64,000 nucleotides of DNA from positions 1 through 64,000 of the forward strand of contig NZ_JMIH01000014.1 of NCBI RefSeq assembly GCF_000714815.1. The letters run 5' to 3'. Every line of letters starts with the position of its first letter. Position 1 is the first letter of the stretch. The notes below the pieces were generated by a model, which searched no databases, was not told where the DNA came from, and worked only from the letters and a program-made list of their open reading frames with translations. This document shows, piece after piece, positions 16,111 through 26,407 of the stretch. The position numbers and the translations under genes are program-made. The DNA is from Anditalea andensis. GTDB taxonomy: Bacteria > Bacteroidota > Bacteroidia > Cytophagales > Cyclobacteriaceae.

Positions 16111-19100
16111 TTAACGGTTGCTTGGATTTTCTTCTTGTTCTTCCTGCCTTTGTTCTTCCTTCAGTCTTTCTTCTTGCCTTCTTTGTTCTTCTTTCTTTTC
16201 TTCCTCTTCTCGTTGCTTCTCTTCGATTTCTGAAATAGGATTCACAGCATCCTCATCAGCGGTCTCATCCCGGCCGGTCCATAGTTCCCTTAATCTATTA
16301 AATTCACGATTAAATATCAGTGACATTCCGGTGACGATGAGCTGTCCGTCCACGATACTTTCAAATTGGTTTCTCCTAAATCCTCTGAGTCTATACCTTC
16401 CGTTAGAAGTAAGCAGATATTCTACACTCACATTACCCAGTACAGCCCCTGCTTGCTCCTGATTATGAGAACTACCCTCTATATCCATTTGACTCCCTAC
16501 CTGTACTACCAGCCTTTCATTCATCAGGCTTTTCCTAGCACTAACATTTAACTGTGTCCTGTCCTGGGGAGCACCTGTCTGGTAATCTGTATAGCTATCA
16601 AGGTCAAAATCAAGTTCTACTCCCGTACCTCCCAATACATTCCCTGCCAAAGAATTTAATTGTCCTGACAATACCTGACTTACACTTGATCGTGCCATAG
16701 CAGAAGCTCCGCCGCCAGTTCCATCTCCTCCTGTATCTGGAAAGAACCTATTGAGTACAAGCAATGAGAAGACTTGACGGTTAAGTTCGTCCGTCTGCTG
16801 GTTTACCTGCTGTACGCGGGTATATACATTCCCCCCTATAGCACCTCTTTGATCCTCTGGCATGTCCAGCCTAAAACCGATTTCAGGTCTCAATAGCTCT
16901 CCCTGTACATCCAGATATACTAAGAATGGAAGTTCTTGTCTATACCTATTACGGGTCTCTGCATCGGTGCCGCTAAGTTGGGTAGACATCAGTTCGGATG
17001 ATGAGGTCCGTATTCTGTAAATAGCGCTTATATCCAGTATAGCATCCATTGGATCGCCGGACCAGGTAATCCTAGATCCCTCATCTATTTCAAACCTTCT
17101 ATTGACCAATTGATAAAGGCTCATTTCATAATGGCCTTCTTTCACTTCATAGGAACCAGAAAGATACATCCTCCCATTTGGATCCATATCAAAACTTAGA
17201 TTAGCCTCACCTGCAATACGAAGATTGTCACCACTTCTTTCATCTACGATGACATTAAATACAGCATTCCTATCAATTTCCAGTATAGACCTAAGCCTTA
17301 CCCCACCAAATCCAGACGCAGGCTCTTGAAGTGGGCGCGTCATCACATCATCAGGATTGGTTTTGTTTATAAATATAACCGTACCATCCCTTTCTACCAG
17401 ATCCAGCTGCGTTTCAGGAACTATAAATGTAAGATTTGTCCCATCTCTCACCCGCAAAGTACCACTTACATCCGGTAGATTTAAATCCCCTCTGATATCT
17501 ATATTCGCATTTATGGCAGCAGTACCATAAAATAGCTCATTATCATCTTCAGTAGAATTTATGAGTTGAAAATTTGTCGCAGTAAGGTTGAGGTCGAAGG
17601 TAGGGTTTGTGAGGTCGTCCGTCAGAACCTCCCCATTCAGAATAAAAGGGTCCCCGGATTCATCATAGACTGTAAACTTATTCAGGTAAAAACCGCTGTT
17701 ATCAACCCTTAACACTTCATTGGACAACCTAAATCTATTGTTTAATTCGGCTACAGTAAAAGCGGCTTCATTAAATTGAAAATTCCCTTCATAACTAGGG
17801 TCGGCTGTGGTACCCTGTACACTAATGGAACCGGACAAACTTCCCTCCCCATCTCTAAGCTGGTCCCCAGAGAGCCCTGTCAATACCGCCATCTGCAGTT
17901 CATTCAGATCCAGATTAAGATTAAGCCTGGCACCATCTGGATGTGCACGATAATCTCCTATTAGGTCCATATCAATGCCTCCATCTTTTAATGCTAAATT
18001 AAAATCATATTGATCATCTCCCACAGATTGGGCATTTAAAGCAAGATTGCCTAAAGGTACCTCCATGGCTTCCAGATTATCTATACTGATATCAGCTATA
18101 ATACCGGTACCTCCAAATGGATTTTCAATCACTAGGGCGCCCTGTAATACACCTGCGGCCAAAGGCTCGTCAGGATTTAAAAGCGTTAGAAATGTGCTGA
18201 GTTCAAAATTTTGAAATGTTACTCCTAAGTGGTCATTTTGGTATTCAGACATATCTGTACGTATGGCCAATTCCTGTCCTTCTCTGGTCCAGATAAAATT
18301 TTGGAAATTCAGAAACTGATCGGCATATATAATTTCATTATCCTGAGGTATATTCCACTGCAAACGGTTAAAAACTAAATTTTCAGGATCTAGGTGAATG
18401 GAAACAGTATCCCCTCCATACCCTATGTCTGCTGATAAGTGTACTAACCTTTCCTCTTCATCAAATGAATTAAAGTCTATAAAAAGTCTATCCCCTCTTA
18501 CTTCTCCATCAAAGAAAGTCCTTCCCATAGATACAGGACCTGTTTCCAATGAAGCTAGACCAAAATTAAATGTCAATTCATTCCCTTCTCCCTGAGCTGT
18601 GAAATTAAGGCTATCTATCTCTATATCACTATAGAGTAAATAAGGCAATGCTATATTGGCTATGAAACGGCTTTCATATTCATTAAAATCAACCGATATG
18701 GCGATCGAATCCATCTGCTCCAATCCTTCTAAAAAAACTTCATTCAAAATAGGAGTCTGCTGCACAGATAGCTGCATGTCCATCTGAATAGGAAGAGAAA
18801 TGGTATCTATGGATGTTTGGAAATCTTCATTTGAGAGGTAGGTATTAAACTGTCTTTGTATACCTGCGAGAAGTTCTTCCGGACTGCCGTTAGACCTCAG
18901 ATGCCCACGTAATATCTCACTATTAATATCTACCCGGGTAGAATCATCCATTATTCTGGCAGTGATACCGAATTCTCCCAGCTGAAATATACGTCTATCT
19001 TGAAGAACATTAGCATTTTCCAATCGTGCTGTTACGTTATAATTGTCTAAATTACCCTCAAAAGTCAGGGTCATTAAACCACTGGTTCTCAAAACATCAG

Positions 19101-21252
19101 ATGTAGCCCCTAACTCAAAAAGATCTGCACCTCGAAGGTCCAATATTATCTCAGCCTGGGTATAAACAGAATCCAGAATCGCCCATCCCGTTAGGTCAAA
19201 ATCCAAATGTTCATTGTCCAATGTTACTGCCAGATCGCCACGGCCATCCTGCATTTCCCCCTCTATAGAAAGTCCTGCATAGTTTTCACCATATAGTTCT
19301 AATGCCCTAAAATCTGATGATAGGATAGCATTTAAATCATTTATCGTACTACCCTCCCCCTGCGAGGTCAAAGTAAAGCTAATCACTCCGATTTCTGGAT
19401 TTTGCAGTATTTCACCAAGGTCCAGATCTATTACATCCAGCACAGCATTAAAAGCTATCTGATCTGTGTCTTTAAAGCTACCGGCAATAATTACCCTTCC
19501 TTCCGGAATAATAAGTGCGGCGTCTGCCTGTATATCTTGTAGGCTTCCGGTGACAGTGCTTTCCAAACGTATGGATTCAGGTATGCTCACGCCCATTGCT
19601 TCTTCATCTACAAAACCATTTAGCTCGCTCCGGCTTGATTCAAATAGAATATTATCAAAATTTAAAAATATATTATCCACATCCATAGGATTGCGCACAC
19701 TTCCGCTAGCCAAAAGACGGGTATCTCTTGCCCAGTTTATTCTAAATGTCGGTATGTCTATAGCCGAAAAGTCTCCAGATACTGCTACCTGACCGCTTAA
19801 TGGAAACCGCGCAGCTTCCCTGAAATATTCGTTTGACCGCAGCTCAGGGGCAAAGAGATAGGCTTCATCCAAATGAATCTCCATTCGCGGAATATTCATC
19901 GCAAATTGCGCATGTTCCATGTCATCTATCAATTGCTGTATGGAACTATACTGCAGTGCTATATTCCCTTCCAGAAAACTTCTGGGAGTCTGTATCAAAA
20001 GATCTTCTATAGTAAACTGTTCTTCGGAAACCGCCAGTTTAAAGGTGAATTCATCAAGAACAAAACCACTTTCATCTCTGAAATTTAACTCATCGAGCCT
20101 CAATCCTGCTCTTTGGTCCTTTAAATAAAAATTATTGATCAATAAATTCAAATCCTGTATGTGGATAGCCTCAGGATTAAAAGTCCCCATTCGTGGCGAT
20201 GTGTCTCCATCCTGATAAAGTATATTATTATTTTGCAAGGACACCTCACCTATTTCTACCAGCCATTCGGGCCATTGGAATTCTCCCACCACTTCTTCAA
20301 CATCTTCAGCAGCTTCTTCTGTAGTATCTGGTATATCAACTGTACTGGTTTTAAATACAATATCACTGTCATGTAACCTAATGTCCCTTAGCATGATATT
20401 ATTTCTTTCCAAATCTGCTTCTGGTAAGTTGACCAGAAAATGGCCAAGATTAATATCCGCTAACATGCCATCGGGTAAAGATTCATAAAATGCCTTGACA
20501 TTATTCACGGCAAAATTATCAATGATCAGAACCGGCATAGGTGATTCATTTACCAAGGTATCCTCTTCAGAATTTTGAAATGGCTTGGTCTGACGATAAT
20601 ATAGATCACTGTTTTCAAAAGTGAAGTCATTAATATAAAAATCCATGGCATTAAGATCCATTCTCTCCATATCCAGCGAAAGACTGCCCATTATAAAATA
20701 AGTGTCAATACCCATTACCCCATCCAGGTAATTGACTTGAAAATCAGTAAGCCTGACAGGCCCTAGGCTGACCTCCGGCATATCTCCTTCTTGACCATCA
20801 TCTACTACTGGATCTTCAGAAGGGTCTTCGGTAAGAAATGCATCAAGTATATAGTCAAAATTAAACCGCTCAGTCACCTCATCCCGCGAAACATTGGCTC
20901 TGAATCCATCCCAGTGAAACCGTGATATATTAATGGAGCCCGATTTGATAAGCGGTAATAGTGATACCCCTGTTTCCAATGATTTTGAATATACTAAGGT
21001 GTCACCTTGCTGATCCTCGAGGTATAAATCCTCTAAATATAAATCGCCTCTAAAAGTGATATACAGTCGGCCTACCTCTACCTTGGTACCCAATTTATCT
21101 TCTAAATATCCCGTTGCCTGAGTGACCACAATATCCTGTCCCCAAGGACTTCTTATAAATAATAGAAGACCTATGATCAGAATGAAAACGCCCAGCAGGA
21201 TCCATCCAAAAATTTTTAGAATTTTTACGGTTATTATTTTTCCCTTACTCAA
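16111..21252 (-). CDS. tamB: TamB translocation and assembly module protein (DUF490)
   Basis: This 1713-residue protein has one N-terminal membrane anchor (about residues 10-32) and then a very long repetitive beta-sheet region of the AsmA/TamB type that spans the periplasm as a hydrophobic groove. The C-terminal DUF490 domain is recognised around VFLNVIVDERSGDN-like strands, YLSGSYEVKEGHYEMSL and LDVQGELLRPEIGFRLDMPE. TamB works with TamL in outer-membrane assembly and may move lipids between membranes. The last 45 residues are an unusual tail of Glu, Lys, Arg and Gln. The start is a TTG at 21252; no ATG is available before the membrane helix. tamL follows in the same operon. Confidence 0.9.
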   Translation of the reverse strand: MSKGKIITVKILKIFGWILLGVFILIIGLLLFIRSPWGQDIVVTQATGYLEDKLGTKVEVGRLYITFRGDLYLEDLYLEDQQGDTLVYSKSLETGVSLLPLIKSGSINISRFHWDGFRANVSRDEVTERFNFDYILDAFLTEDPSEDPVVDDGQEGDMPEVSLGPVRLTDFQVNYLDGVMGIDTYFIMGSLSLDMERMDLNAMDFYINDFTFENSDLYYRQTKPFQNSEEDTLVNESPMPVLIIDNFAVNNVKAFYESLPDGMLADINLGHFLVNLPEADLERNNIMLRDIRLHDSDIVFKTSTVDIPDTTEEAAEDVEEVVGEFQWPEWLVEIGEVSLQNNNILYQDGDTSPRMGTFNPEAIHIQDLNLLINNFYLKDQRAGLRLDELNFRDESGFVLDEFTFKLAVSEEQFTIEDLLIQTPRSFLEGNIALQYSSIQQLIDDMEHAQFAMNIPRMEIHLDEAYLFAPELRSNEYFREAARFPLSGQVAVSGDFSAIDIPTFRINWARDTRLLASGSVRNPMDVDNIFLNFDNILFESSRSELNGFVDEEAMGVSIPESIRLESTVTGSLQDIQADAALIIPEGRVIIAGSFKDTDQIAFNAVLDVIDLDLGEILQNPEIGVISFTLTSQGEGSTINDLNAILSSDFRALELYGENYAGLSIEGEMQDGRGDLAVTLDNEHLDFDLTGWAILDSVYTQAEIILDLRGADLFELGATSDVLRTSGLMTLTFEGNLDNYNVTARLENANVLQDRRIFQLGEFGITARIMDDSTRVDINSEILRGHLRSNGSPEELLAGIQRQFNTYLSNEDFQTSIDTISLPIQMDMQLSVQQTPILNEVFLEGLEQMDSIAISVDFNEYESRFIANIALPYLLYSDIEIDSLNFTAQGEGNELTFNFGLASLETGPVSMGRTFFDGEVRGDRLFIDFNSFDEEERLVHLSADIGYGGDTVSIHLDPENLVFNRLQWNIPQDNEIIYADQFLNFQNFIWTREGQELAIRTDMSEYQNDHLGVTFQNFELSTFLTLLNPDEPLAAGVLQGALVIENPFGGTGIIADISIDNLEAMEVPLGNLALNAQSVGDDQYDFNLALKDGGIDMDLIGDYRAHPDGARLNLNLDLNELQMAVLTGLSGDQLRDGEGSLSGSISVQGTTADPSYEGNFQFNEAAFTVAELNNRFRLSNEVLRVDNSGFYLNKFTVYDESGDPFILNGEVLTDDLTNPTFDLNLTATNFQLINSTEDDNELFYGTAAINANIDIRGDLNLPDVSGTLRVRDGTNLTFIVPETQLDLVERDGTVIFINKTNPDDVMTRPLQEPASGFGGVRLRSILEIDRNAVFNVIVDERSGDNLRIAGEANLSFDMDPNGRMYLSGSYEVKEGHYEMSLYQLVNRRFEIDEGSRITWSGDPMDAILDISAIYRIRTSSSELMSTQLSGTDAETRNRYRQELPFLVYLDVQGELLRPEIGFRLDMPEDQRGAIGGNVYTRVQQVNQQTDELNRQVFSLLVLNRFFPDTGGDGTGGGASAMARSSVSQVLSGQLNSLAGNVLGGTGVELDFDLDSYTDYQTGAPQDRTQLNVSARKSLMNERLVVQVGSQMDIEGSSHNQEQAGAVLGNVSVEYLLTSNGRYRLRGFRRNQFESIVDGQLIVTGMSLIFNREFNRLRELWTGRDETADEDAVNPISEIEEKQREEEEKKEEQRRQEERLKEEQRQEEQEENPSNR

Positions 21253-21757
21253 GGTATTCTTTATTAAATATCAAATAATTATCTCCATAATCAATAATAG
21301 TGCAAAAATTACAACCATCTACCACCTCAGTTATAAAACACTGTATATCAATACATAATAAAATAGAATTATCATTCCAAACATATTAATTATAACCACT
21401 CATGGAATCAATTTTCCCCTCTATAGTAATCTTTTACCCTTCAGCTATATTTATTGATTTTTCTTCTTTTCACTGTCGATACAGGTATGCACTATATTTT
21501 TGGGTTTTGTAAAATGCCACTCTATAATCTTTCGTACCTAAATTTTGATAAGATTATATCCAATGTTATACCATCCACCCCTTTTTGGACGTTTGCAAAA
21601 AAGATTAATAACATACATCTGTTCGAATCATACTTCACTAGCATTCTAAAATTCATGGGAGATACCTGTTATGTTCTTTAAAATGAATGTTTGAAAGACT
21701 ATCCTGTTTTAAGTATTTTTAAAATCATTTTAACTGTCATTTTGTCTGCAAATTATC
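21253..21757. other. Intergenic region between divergent tamB and miaB
   Basis: About 500 nt without a convincing gene. One 75-codon frame on the plus strand (21454-21681) starts with TTG, lacks a ribosome site and has no recognisable family. Near 21300-21308 the minus strand reads AATTTTTGCA, a near-match to the -7 box that may serve tamB. The rest is AT-rich without clear repeats. Confidence 0.5.
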
Positions 21758-21765
21758 TAATTTTG
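21758..21765 (+). promoter_or_regulatory. -7 promoter box of the miaB operon
   Basis: TAATTTTG matches TAnnTTTG, 26 nt before the ATG of miaB. A TTTG at 21741-21744 is too close (13-nt spacer) to be a usual -33 element. Confidence 0.55.
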
Positions 21766-21791
21766 CATCCTTACAGTACCCGAATTGTATT

Positions 21792-23249
21792 ATGGACAAT
21801 ATTATAAAAGATATAGATATTATAAGTGGTGAAGATGCCCAAGCATGCGATTACAAAACCACTGTAAATGAATTTACCGGTAAAAACAAAAAACTGTACA
21901 TAGAAAGCTATGGGTGTCAGATGAATTTTTCTGACAGCGAAATCGTGGCTTCTATTATGAAAGAGAATGGATATGATACTACATCAGATTTTAATGATGC
22001 TGATGTGATATTTTTAAATACGTGTTCGATCAGAGAAAAAGCTGAACTCACCGTAAGAAAACGGCTCAGTCAGTTCAATACGATCAAAAAGCAAAAACCA
22101 GATATGACCATCGGTGTCTTGGGATGTATGGCTGAACGGCTAAAGGAAAAACTGTTAGAAGAGGAAAGACTGGTGGATGTGGTAGTGGGTCCAGATGCCT
22201 ACAGAGACCTACCCAACTTGGTTTTACAGGCTGAAGAAGGTACTAAAGGGGTCAACACGTTCCTGTCCAGAGAAGAAACTTATGCAGATATCTCTCCAGT
22301 CAGACTAAATTCCAATGGAATATCTGCATACATTTCCATCATGAGAGGGTGTGATAACATGTGTTCTTTCTGTGTAGTACCCTTCACCCGTGGCCGGGAA
22401 AGAAGTAGGGATCCACATTCCATTATAAAGGAAGCCAGAGAACTTTTTGAAAAAGGATATAAAGAAGTGACCTTACTGGGACAAAATGTGGACAGCTATA
22501 AATGGTCTGCTGAGGAGAATAACAAAGCCCGATTAAACAAAAAGGCTAAAGGAACGGAAATTGTAACATTCGCGAATTTGTTGGAAATGGTTGCCCAGGT
22601 AAGCCCATCTCTCAGAGTAAGGTTTTCTACCTCCCACCCAAAAGACATCACAGACGAAGTTTTATATGTGATGAAAAGTTATGACAATATTTGTAAATAC
22701 ATTCACCTGCCCGTGCAAAGCGGAAACAGCAGAGTATTAGAGCTTATGAACCGTACTTATGATCGGGAATGGTACTTGGAACGGGTTTCCAAGATCCGTC
22801 AGATCTTAGGTGAGGAGTGTGGCATATCCTCTGATATGATCGCTGGATTCTGTTCTGAGACAGAGGAAGAACATCAGGATACGCTTTCGCTAATGGATAT
22901 AGTGAAATTTGATTTCTCTTACATGTTTTATTATAGTGAAAGACCTGGAACCCTTGCTGCTAAAAAGTTTCCTGACGACATTCCACTGGAGACAAAAAAA
23001 AGAAGGCTGCAGGAAATTATAGATAAACAAAGCATACATTCCCATGAACGTAATCTTCTAGATGTAGGTCAACTACAGGAAGTACTGATCGAAGGGGTCT
23101 CCAAAAGGTCCACCCAGCAGTACAAAGGAAGAAACTCAGCCAATAAAGTGGTCATACTGGCAGAGGGCAACTATAATATCGGGGATTATATCACCGTAAA
23201 AATAACGGACTGCACACCTGCGACACTATTCGGTGAAATAGTTTCATAA
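21792..23249 (+). CDS. miaB: tRNA-2-methylthio-N6-dimethylallyladenosine synthase
   Basis: This 485-residue radical-SAM enzyme adds a methylthio group to i6A at position 37 of tRNA. Domains in order are the N-terminal MTTase domain ([34 protein letters not shown] supply the cysteines for one [4Fe-4S] cluster), the radical-SAM core with [12 protein letters not shown] (CxxxCxxC), and a C-terminal TRAM domain ([26 protein letters not shown]). The length is normal. It is the first of five closely spaced plus-strand genes. MiaA, which makes its substrate, is not in the window, but miaE lies at 60.7 kb. Confidence 0.95.
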   Translation: MDNIIKDIDIISGEDAQACDYKTTVNEFTGKNKKLYIESYGCQMNFSDSEIVASIMKENGYDTTSDFNDADVIFLNTCSIREKAELTVRKRLSQFNTIKKQKPDMTIGVLGCMAERLKEKLLEEERLVDVVVGPDAYRDLPNLVLQAEEGTKGVNTFLSREETYADISPVRLNSNGISAYISIMRGCDNMCSFCVVPFTRGRERSRDPHSIIKEARELFEKGYKEVTLLGQNVDSYKWSAEENNKARLNKKAKGTEIVTFANLLEMVAQVSPSLRVRFSTSHPKDITDEVLYVMKSYDNICKYIHLPVQSGNSRVLELMNRTYDREWYLERVSKIRQILGEECGISSDMIAGFCSETEEEHQDTLSLMDIVKFDFSYMFYYSERPGTLAAKKFPDDIPLETKKRRLQEIIDKQSIHSHERNLLDVGQLQEVLIEGVSKRSTQQYKGRNSANKVVILAEGNYNIGDYITVKITDCTPATLFGEIVS

Positions 23250-23258
23250 ATTTAAAGC

Positions 23259-24563
23259 ATGATCAAAGATTCAGAGATATTAACGGTCAAGCAAAGGTAT
23301 GGTATCATAGGCAACAGTCCATTGCTCAACCATGCCATACGCGTAGCCATGCAGGCGGCCCCCACGGAGATGACTGTGCTCATCACAGGAGAAAGCGGGA
23401 GTGGAAAAGAATCCTTTTCGAAAATCATTCATTCCTTAAGTGCCAGAAAGCATGGGAAATTCATCGCCATAAACTGTGGCGCCATTCCTGAAGGAACCAT
23501 AGATTCTGAGCTTTTCGGACATGAAAAAGGCTCCTTTACAGGAGCTCATGAAGCCAGAAAAGGATACTTTGAAGTAACCGATGGGGGCTCTATTTTTTTG
23601 GATGAGATAGGAGAAATGCCCCTAGGGACACAGGCACGGCTTTTAAGGGTATTAGAAAACGGGGAATTCATCAAAGTGGGCAGTTCTAAAGTACTGAAGA
23701 CAAATGTCCGTGTGATCGCTGCTACTAATGTAAACTTAATAAAGGCAGTGGAAAAGGGAAGATTCAGAGAGGATCTTTACTACAGATTAAATACCGTACC
23801 CATTTATGTCCCGCCACTTAGGGAACGTGGTGATGATATAGCACTGCTATTCAGAAAGTTCACTACTGATTTTTCAGAAAAATATCACGTTAAACCAATT
23901 TCATTAAATGATGAGGCTAGAAAATTGTTATTAAAATTTCCTTTCCCAGGTAACATCAGACAGCTTAAAAACCTGGCTGAACAGATCAGTCTACTGGAAC
24001 AGGAAAAAGAAGTAGATGCCATTACACTATCGTCATATTTGCCTACAGAGCAGTCCCGCCTTCCTTCTACCTATATAAAATCTGCTACAGGAAACGAATC
24101 CAGCGATTTTTCTGAAAGAGAGATTTTATACAAAGTACTCTTCGACATGAAAAAGGATATGACGGAATTAAAAAAACTGGTACTGGAATCCTATCAGTCG
24201 GGAGGTCTGAACCAATCTATAATTAATAAGCATTCAAATTTATTTGAAGATATAGAAAGCAGTGTATCATTTGAAGAGCAGGCTCCTGCACCCAGTTCTT
24301 CCCTGCCTATGATCATAGACCCTAACGGTAATAACAGGAAAGAAAATGAAAATTATCAGGACAGCTATGATGACGATGAAGCCATAGAAGATATTATACA
24401 TGAAGAAGATGACCATTCACTTTCTATTGAAAAAAAAGAAAAGGAATTGATCATTCGAGCGTTAAAAAAACACAACAATAAAAGGAAGTATGCCGCTCAG
24501 GACCTAGGGATTTCTGAACGTACGCTATATAGAAAAATCAAACAGTATGACATCAGTGAATAA
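23259..24563 (+). CDS. Sigma-54-dependent transcription activator without receiver domain
   Basis: This 434-residue protein starts directly with an AAA+ sigma-54 interaction domain. Walker A is GESGSGKES (near residue 43), the sigma-54 contact loop is GSFTGA (a common variant of GAFTGA, near 91), Walker B is FLDEIGEMP and the arginine-finger region follows. After a variable, acidic linker (about 260-385, with YDDDEAIEDIIHEEDDH) comes a Fis-type helix-turn-helix (KHNNKRKYAAQDLGISERTLYRKIKQY). There is no receiver or GAF domain, so control must be by another route. It begins 9 nt after miaB and its end overlaps the lptE start by 17 nt. Its target genes are not shown by the sequence. Confidence 0.88.
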   Translation: MIKDSEILTVKQRYGIIGNSPLLNHAIRVAMQAAPTEMTVLITGESGSGKESFSKIIHSLSARKHGKFIAINCGAIPEGTIDSELFGHEKGSFTGAHEARKGYFEVTDGGSIFLDEIGEMPLGTQARLLRVLENGEFIKVGSSKVLKTNVRVIAATNVNLIKAVEKGRFREDLYYRLNTVPIYVPPLRERGDDIALLFRKFTTDFSEKYHVKPISLNDEARKLLLKFPFPGNIRQLKNLAEQISLLEQEKEVDAITLSSYLPTEQSRLPSTYIKSATGNESSDFSEREILYKVLFDMKKDMTELKKLVLESYQSGGLNQSIINKHSNLFEDIESSVSFEEQAPAPSSSLPMIIDPNGNNRKENENYQDSYDDDEAIEDIIHEEDDHSLSIEKKEKELIIRALKKHNNKRKYAAQDLGISERTLYRKIKQYDISE

Positions 24564-25086
24564 AAAAGCTTTTCTTTGCCTACTGATCCCGATATTTCTT
24601 TTAAGTGCCTGTAGAATAGAATACAGCTTTACAGGAACCACACTGGATTATAATGTCACCCAGAGTTTCTCTGTGGAAAATTTTTTCAATGATTCAGGAG
24701 GAGGTCCTGCCAATATGGGACAGCTCTTTACTGAATCACTGAAGGAATATTTTCAACGAAACACCCAGCTGGAACTTATCCGTACGGGAGGTGATCTGCA
24801 GTTTGAAGGATCAATTACCAGGTACAGCATAGACCCTCAGGCTACTGTCACCAGCCAAGACCCTAACCTTCCGGACAGGGCCGGTCAGATGAGGCTGAGT
24901 ATTTCTGTACAGGTGGACTTTGTCAATCTGCAAAACGAAGAAGAAAGCCTTAACAGGACTTTTGCGTTCTATCAGGATTATGATCCAAGAACGACATCAG
25001 TGCTGGCAGTGGAAACTGAACTTATAGAAGTCATCTTCGAAAACATTATACAGGATATTTTCACTGCTACAGTGGCCAATTGGTAA
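24547..25086 (+). CDS. lptE: LptE-like lipopolysaccharide-assembly lipoprotein
   Basis: This 179-residue protein has a signal peptide with lipobox LLSAC (cysteine near residue 22) and a LptE/LptE-like domain: YSFTGTTLDYNVTQSFSVENFFNDSGGGP and then SLKEYFQRNTQLELIRTGGDLQFEGSITRYSIDP. LptE forms the plug of the LptD outer-membrane channel that places LPS on the surface. LptD is not in the window. The start is an ATG that lies inside the end of the activator gene (17-nt overlap); the first Met also gives the right signal peptide. The gene's place in an operon with secG suggests an envelope-biogenesis unit. Confidence 0.82.
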   Translation: MTSVNKKAFLCLLIPIFLLSACRIEYSFTGTTLDYNVTQSFSVENFFNDSGGGPANMGQLFTESLKEYFQRNTQLELIRTGGDLQFEGSITRYSIDPQATVTSQDPNLPDRAGQMRLSISVQVDFVNLQNEEESLNRTFAFYQDYDPRTTSVLAVETELIEVIFENIIQDIFTATVANW

Positions 25087-25123
25087 AAAAAATATATCTT
25101 AGAATCTAAAAAAGATTATAACC

Positions 25124-26395
25124 GTGAATTCAAACCAGTTTATAGCCCTCATTGGAAAAGGTAACGGCCTTCAAAAGGAAGATTACCAGCAATTGGTGAA
25201 GCTTCACGATTCCTTCCCGTTTTTTCAGATCCCGGCAGCCTTAGCAGCTAAGTATGAATTTAATCAAAAAGAAGAATTTCCTTCTGTCATGCTTCATAAG
25301 GCTGCCATACTCAGTCCAGACAGGACCCGGTTAAAATACATTATAGAAAATGATAACGTAGTCTTAAGTAGTGTAAAAAAAACTACCCAAGAAAACAGCC
25401 CTGAAACACCTTCTACAACTATTTTGGTCACTGAAATCGGGCCAACCGCAAAAGAGGGCCATCCTCATGATGAAACAAAAGAAATAATTTCAGGAACTGT
25501 GCCAGTAGAAACTTCTGAGAAAGCGGATACTGAACCGAGGACTAACCTGGGTAATGGTTCAGATGCAGCCGTAACCTTACCAGGATCACATCATGAAAAA
25601 GCAGATTCAAATACTGAAAAAGCAATTAAAAAAACGGCACTTGATAGAGAAGAACCAATTTTAGAAAACAATCATTCCAATGATGAAATAAAGCAGGATG
25701 ACACTTCGCTGGTCACTTCATCCACCTCTGAGGACATCAATTCCCGCCCTGAGTTAGTTACTTCCTCCAATGAAGTAGAAGAGGAAAACAAGCCGGTTTT
25801 GATCTTACCAGATGCTGTCAAAACAGATTCAAACAGAAATAAAGAAGATGATAAAGAAGGTATATCCACTAATGAAGAAAAGAATATAGATATATCAAGC
25901 AGCTCACCTATATCAGGACCTATCGCGAACCGACAGCACATCCTAAAGCAACTGGAAGAAAATCTGGCAAAGTTAAAATCAGACCCCAGGCCCTCTTCTG
26001 ATTTGGAATCAGAACCTAAGGATGCAAATGAAAACAAATCTACGAAGCATCGTAGAAGAAAAACAGGAGACGACCTGATCGACTCTATCAAGAAAAAGGA
26101 AAAACAGGAAATCAAGGATACCAAGAAAAAGGAACAAAATGACATCATCAAAGCGTTTAATAAAAAATCAATCAAATTAGCCGCTATTAAAGAAAATGAA
26201 GATGTCAATAAACTTCAGGACCTATCACTGCCCAGTACCAAAATAAATGATAGACTAGTATCAGAATCTTATGCTAAACTACTGACACAGCAGGGCAAAA
26301 AAGCTGCGGCATTAGAAATATATAAGAAATTAATTTTGAAATTTCCAGAGAAAAAAGCTTACTTTGCGGACTTGATTCAGCAATTAGAAGAATAA
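25124..26395 (+). CDS. Unknown protein with conserved ends and a long acidic middle
   Basis: I do not recognise this 423-residue protein. Its N terminus (about 1-85, LVKLHDSFPFFQIPAALAAKY... MLHKAAILSPDRTRLKYII) looks folded and helical. The middle (about 90-310) is low-complexity, rich in Glu, Ser, Thr, Asp and Asn, and probably disordered, with a Lys-rich block (KKKEKQEIKDTKKKEQ). The last 45 residues resemble one TPR unit (SYAKLLTQQGKKAAALEIYKKLILKFPEKKAYFADLI). The start is a GTG at 25124, with no ATG nearby. It is 37 nt after lptE and 12 nt before secG, so a link with export or envelope assembly is likely but unproven. Confidence 0.75.
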   Translation: MNSNQFIALIGKGNGLQKEDYQQLVKLHDSFPFFQIPAALAAKYEFNQKEEFPSVMLHKAAILSPDRTRLKYIIENDNVVLSSVKKTTQENSPETPSTTILVTEIGPTAKEGHPHDETKEIISGTVPVETSEKADTEPRTNLGNGSDAAVTLPGSHHEKADSNTEKAIKKTALDREEPILENNHSNDEIKQDDTSLVTSSTSEDINSRPELVTSSNEVEEENKPVLILPDAVKTDSNRNKEDDKEGISTNEEKNIDISSSSPISGPIANRQHILKQLEENLAKLKSDPRPSSDLESEPKDANENKSTKHRRRKTGDDLIDSIKKKEKQEIKDTKKKEQNDIIKAFNKKSIKLAAIKENEDVNKLQDLSLPSTKINDRLVSESYAKLLTQQGKKAAALEIYKKLILKFPEKKAYFADLIQQLEE

Positions 26396-26407
26396 ACTAT
26401 ATACATT

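Noticed and set aside
21610-21640. GTTCGAATC, similar to a tRNA T-loop
   Set aside because: No acceptor, D or anticodon stems can be formed around it.
21454-21681. Plus-strand frame of 75 codons between tamB and miaB
   Set aside because: It starts with TTG, has no ribosome site, and its composition is that of AT-rich noncoding DNA.
25672-26208. 178-codon minus-strand frame rich in Ser, Phe and Leu
   Set aside because: It is the antisense of the acidic low-complexity part of the 423-residue gene.
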